Assembly: GCA_023053685.1 (NCBI GenBank)
Contig: JALIGW010000003.1
Coordinates: 144,080,508 to 144,144,507, forward strand
Reading direction: 5' to 3'
Length of the DNA stretch: 64,000 bases
Origin: Diadophis punctatus similis
Lineage: Eukaryota > Chordata > Lepidosauria > Squamata > Dipsadidae
Shown: positions 60,440 to 64,000 of the stretch, in pieces
Layout of the letters: each line of letters begins with the position of its first letter
How positions within the stretch are numbered: the first letter of the stretch is position 1
Position numbers and translations under genes: made by a program
The notes under the pieces: model-generated
What the model was told of the DNA's origin: nothing
Database searches by the model: none
Seen by the model: the letters and a program-made list of their open reading frames with translations, nothing else

Positions 60440-61640
60440 ACTAACTTGTATACGATACAATCTGATCTGCAAGCCTCCAGCCAGCAAGACATATTCTTAG
60501 TATATGCAAAGTTATACTTACGTACAGAAGACTCAGATCTAAATTCCTATTGAGAGCATTTCATGGTCATTTGGGCCAATAAACCCAATTTTTAATTTAA
60601 AAAAGAAAAATCTAAATTTCATTGGATTTGTAAATATCAGGCATGAAAGATCAGGCCCACACATAAAAGTCCAATTAAACTGATGTATTGCTACTCATGC
60701 CTATGCACAGGAATATTCTCAACTAATGGTTAGTTCCTGCTAGGAGTGAGATAAGAGTCAATGGAATTCATGAGGGGTTGGAATTAGACCACTTGTAGCT
60801 ATGTAGAGATTCTGGGCTGATCCGCCTTTTAACTCCGCCCCCAGGTTCTGCCACTCCTTTCCCTACAGTAAATGAGAAAAATGGTAGAGAATATAAATTA
60901 ATGTAGCCCTCATTATAGCATAGTAGAATTTCTTAACAACACCTATGATATCACAAGATAATGTTTATTATACAAAAATGTGGGAAAAAAGCTAGGAGCC
61001 AAACTACACCAAAAGCAATAAAATCATTTTGCCTACAAATTGAGAGGGTGTATAGGGCAACTAGTAATTTTCTATTTCAGTCTGTTTAATGAAAGAAATT
61101 CAGGAATGGGGAGGGCTCTGGAGAGAATACAAGGCTGTAATTCACTTAATGGGAGTGGGCTGATGTTATCAACCACAAATATATTGTGTATCTAAGGAAC
61201 AGAAAACATATTCAAAGCTCACTAGAGCAAAAGGATCTCAGTGGAAATGCAACCAAGTGTTGTGTATGGATTTTTAGGAAAACAAATATGCTTGGAGCTG
61301 TAACTTTCAAATATGTTAAAATAAGTCTCAACATCTTTTATATCTAGATATCCCTGCTTTCTTCACTGTAGTTAACAAGACAAAATAGATAACAAACAAG
61401 AGAGTAAAGGAGGAAACAGCTATTCTTAGCCAACTTCTGTTCTGCCACACAGTAAACAAGTTTTTTTTTTAAATGTAAGGCAAGTCTTGCAATTATTATG
61501 GAAGTTAACTGTTTTTAAATGTTGCAATTTCTGTGCTCTTTGTGTGCTACTTCACATTTTTGGTTTGTAAACAGAAATACTATTTTTATCAGCATTAATA
61601 CCACAAGAATGTGCCACTGAACTACAGCATAGGGAAATGG
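60440..61640. other. Intergenic without recognisable features
   Basis: This is AT-rich intergenic sequence. I see no gene, RNA or element with clear ends. Confidence 0.5.
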
Positions 61641-61654
61641 CAGTTCCATGCAGC

Positions 61655-61795
61655 ATTTGACTTTGTAGGTTGAGAAAGAGTGTGACTGGCCAAAAGTCAC
61701 CCAGCTGGCTTTTATGCCTAAGGCAGGGCTAGAACTCTCAGTGTCCTGGTTTTTCCGTCTGGTGCCTTAACCACTAGACCAAACTGGCTTTCTTT
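61655..61795. mobile_element. Retroelement 3' piece with 'ttaaccactagacca' end
   Basis: It contains TGTGACTGGCCAAAAGTCAC, CCAGCTGGCTTTTATGCCTA and GCCTTAACCACTAGACCAAA, a set found in reptile LINE/SINE 3' regions. Similar but degraded pieces lie at 49985-50120 and 62085-62230. The family is not certain. Confidence 0.5.
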
Positions 61796-61904
61796 TAGAG
61801 TAAAACAAATATACAGTAACTTGGGATTCCTCTGAAGGAAAATGTCCACTCCCTTTGGGAAAAAGAATACACTGTGGATGGAACTTTCAAGTCATGTTGA
61901 CCCT

Positions 61905-62065
61905 TAATGACTGCCTAGACTAGTCCCTGCAGTCTCCAACACTGGAAGTTTTTAAGAAGAGATTGGACAGCCATTTGTCTGAAATGGTATAAGGTTTCCT
62001 GCCTGCGCAGTGGGTTGGACTAGAAGACCTCCAAGGTTCCTTCCAACTCTGTTATTCTTTTCCGT
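61905..62065 (+). mobile_element. CR1-type LINE 3' UTR
   Basis: It contains AGAGATTGGACAGCCATTTG, GTGGGTTGGACTAGAAGACC and TCCAAGGTTCCTTCCAACTC, then TCTGTTATTCTTTTC: the CR1 3' UTR in sense orientation, as also found reversed at 53978. Confidence 0.8.
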
Positions 62066-62468
62066 TCTGTTTTCTTGGCAAGATTTTCAGAAGTAATTTG
62101 CCAGTGCTTGCATCCCAGAGCTGATAAGTAAATGACTGTGGCCCAAGGTCATCCAACTGGTTTCATGCCTGAGGTGGGTCTAGAACTCAATTTCCCAGTT
62201 TCTACCATTAATCTTTATTTTACTCACTACATCAAATTGGATCTCTGTAATTTTTTTTCTTTTTATGACCCTTTAATTCCTTTATTTGGGGTAGAGTCAG
62301 AGCGACTGAATGGAGCTGAGTGTTTACTGGCTGGATGCCCTTCCTGATGCCTTCGTGAAGTTTGCAGCAGGTATTTTCTCTTTGCGCCCTGATAGAAAAA
62401 CATCTGCCACTGCCTAGGATTGAACACTCAACCTACCAAGTGGGAGATGAGCATCTTCACCTCTAGGC

Positions 62469-62856
62469 CAGTGGTGGGTTCCTACCGGTGCGGCCCACTC
62501 TACAGTACCGGTAGCGGCCAGCAGATGGTGCTATTTGAGCGCAGCTGCTCCAGTGCTGTATTTTCGGGCTTTTTTGCTTCTCTGCATGCAAAATCTCACA
62601 AGGGGACGCGCATGTGCATGTGATTTTGCCAAGATTTTGCTTCCGCGCATGCGCGGAAGTGAAATCTCAGCGAAATCTCGGCGAAATCTCGGCGAAATCA
62701 CACACGCGTCCCCTCATGAGATTTCACCAAGATTTTGCTTCTGCGCATAAGCAACATCATGCAAGGGGCACACAAGCATAGCGAGGGGGGGCGCACCAAA
62801 CATGGCGATGCGCGCGCAGAGCTCCGGTAGCGAGGTAAGAGAGCAACCCGCCCCTG
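62469..62856. mobile_element. GC-rich hAT MITE, relative of the 55707 element
   Basis: The ends CAGTGGTGGGTTCCTACCGG and GAGCAACCCGCCCCTG are flanked by a perfect duplication CTCTAGGC (62461-62468 and 62857-62864). The inside has CGCGCATGCGCGGAAG arms and three CGGCGAAATCT repeats. It is inserted in a tRNA-like or SINE-like sequence (ACCTCTAGGCCACTGCACC when rejoined). Confidence 0.93.
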
Positions 62857-62869
62857 CTCTAGGCCACTG

Positions 62870-64000
62870 CACCTCTGTAATAATAACAACTGTAATGTTT
62901 ATTACACAGATGAAATACACAAAATACACAGATGAAATACACAAAATAACCCATTTGCTTGGTGTGACTTATTGATTATAAAATGTCTGTTTCTATCCTC
63001 TTTTATGCACTTGAAGATAGATTTTCTTATTCCTATGTCTTATACTATAGTCATTCTTGGTTTCTATTGTTACTTGTTCCATTAAGGTTCTGTTTCTACA
63101 TGTATTCTTAAATGTCTGTATTTTATTTTATTTCCCTTATAGGTATACCATACCATCAATATTGTTTTTGGATTTCGGTTATATTCTTTTCACTTGCATC
63201 CCAGCTGGTCCAAATCAACCTCAGTTGCTCACAGCAAGGTTTGTGGTTGATAGTACTCTCAGGAGTATATGATGCTTGTTTTGGGGACCATCATATCCTT
63301 GACTAGATAGGAGACTTCATCTTTATGCTGCCAAACTGCTACTTCTGGCACTTGGTTGCCTCTGGGTCAAATGGGGCCAGTTTCTACTCTAAAGTAACTG
63401 TGGATGCTTCTGGCTGGTCTTTTGGGCCTTTCAACTTCTCTCTGCACCTGTCCTCAATTCACCTGTCTAAGAACTTTTTACTTACATGAATAGTGTGTTA
63501 GGTTTCACAATGTGTGCATAATTCTCTGAAGGAAAGGTAATCTGGGAAAGATTTTATACAAAGACTGAGAATGCTTCATCTCTGAATCAGATTTAAAAAA
63601 CGTATAAGACATTGATTTTGCTTTGATTCTGAGAAAGGTCTGTATTTTATATCAGGAATCTGCCCAGAAATTTATTTTGATCTAGTTTATTCTCTTTCAG
63701 TATATCCGAATTGTTGTTACAAAAACCCCAAACCAATTCTGAGTAGATGGAAAGTAAAAATCTGAATTTATTTTCATCTGTGTTGAAGTCTGTCATATAG
63801 TACTAAAAACTGAGTTGGTGGCTTGCTTGGATTGTTGTGATAAGCAACTATTGAACATGGATGCAAAATGGACTTGTGTTCCTATGTTTAACATAGAACA
63901 TAACTGGAACGGCTTTACAATCACTGTTTATAATATTTCCACATAATATTTACTAAATATACTTTTAAGAACAAGAGAGTTTTGTGGTTCATGAATACTA
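62870..64000. other. Intergenic without recognisable features
   Basis: This is AT-rich sequence to the window end. A 20-bp direct repeat (ATACACAAAATACACAGATG-like) lies near 62913-62947. I see no gene. Confidence 0.5.

Overview
The window looks like a piece of a squamate reptile nuclear genome, most likely a snake. It is AT-rich and intron-rich. Its repeats are typical of squamates: a Sauria-type SINE, a second tRNA-derived SINE, CR1 and L2-like LINE 3' ends, many short hAT MITEs with 8-bp target duplications, and many Tigger-like MITEs with TA flanks. I see no bacterial, plasmid or CRISPR features.

One gene dominates. A large multi-exon C2H2 zinc-finger gene lies on the minus strand and is very probably ZNF236. 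I placed 30 coding exons between 49731 (5') and 1203 (3') by splice signals, reading frame and intron phase. The phases agree at every junction, although two exon starts carry some doubt. Together they encode about 1,750 residues and about 26 C2H2 fingers. A GC-rich promoter with ETS, E-box, YY1-like and ZNF143-like motifs lies at about 52.8-53.65 kb. The exon or exons that carry the start codon, between about 49.8 and 53.3 kb, could not be identified. The last coding exon or exons lie to the left of base 1.

From N to C terminus the protein has: N-terminal fingers (49.7-41.5 kb); a finger-free linker (40.6-36.8 kb); eight fingers in two tetrads (35.5-31.2 kb); an acidic, Gln-rich linker (30.4-21.9 kb); eight fingers in two more tetrads (21.7-15.6 kb); a long Ser/Thr/Asn/Gln-rich linker with repeated short beta-like Thr-Leu motifs (15.9-6.3 kb); and the start of the C-terminal finger cluster (1.4-1.2 kb). 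The tetrads run A-B-B'-A'.

Right of the promoter (53.7-64 kb) I see only transposon remnants, with no convincing gene. The introns hold mainly mobile elements: hAT MITEs, a hAT deletion derivative with a ZBED-like reading frame, a mariner transposase fragment, CR1 and L2 LINE pieces, an 87-bp minisatellite and several foldback sequences. I found no previously undescribed system. The best leads are the mirrored finger tetrads, the Thr-Leu repeat linker, a 47-nt microexon, a GC-AG intron, an intragenic GC-rich island, and an unexplained exon-like open segment on the opposite strand at 28.36-28.51 kb.
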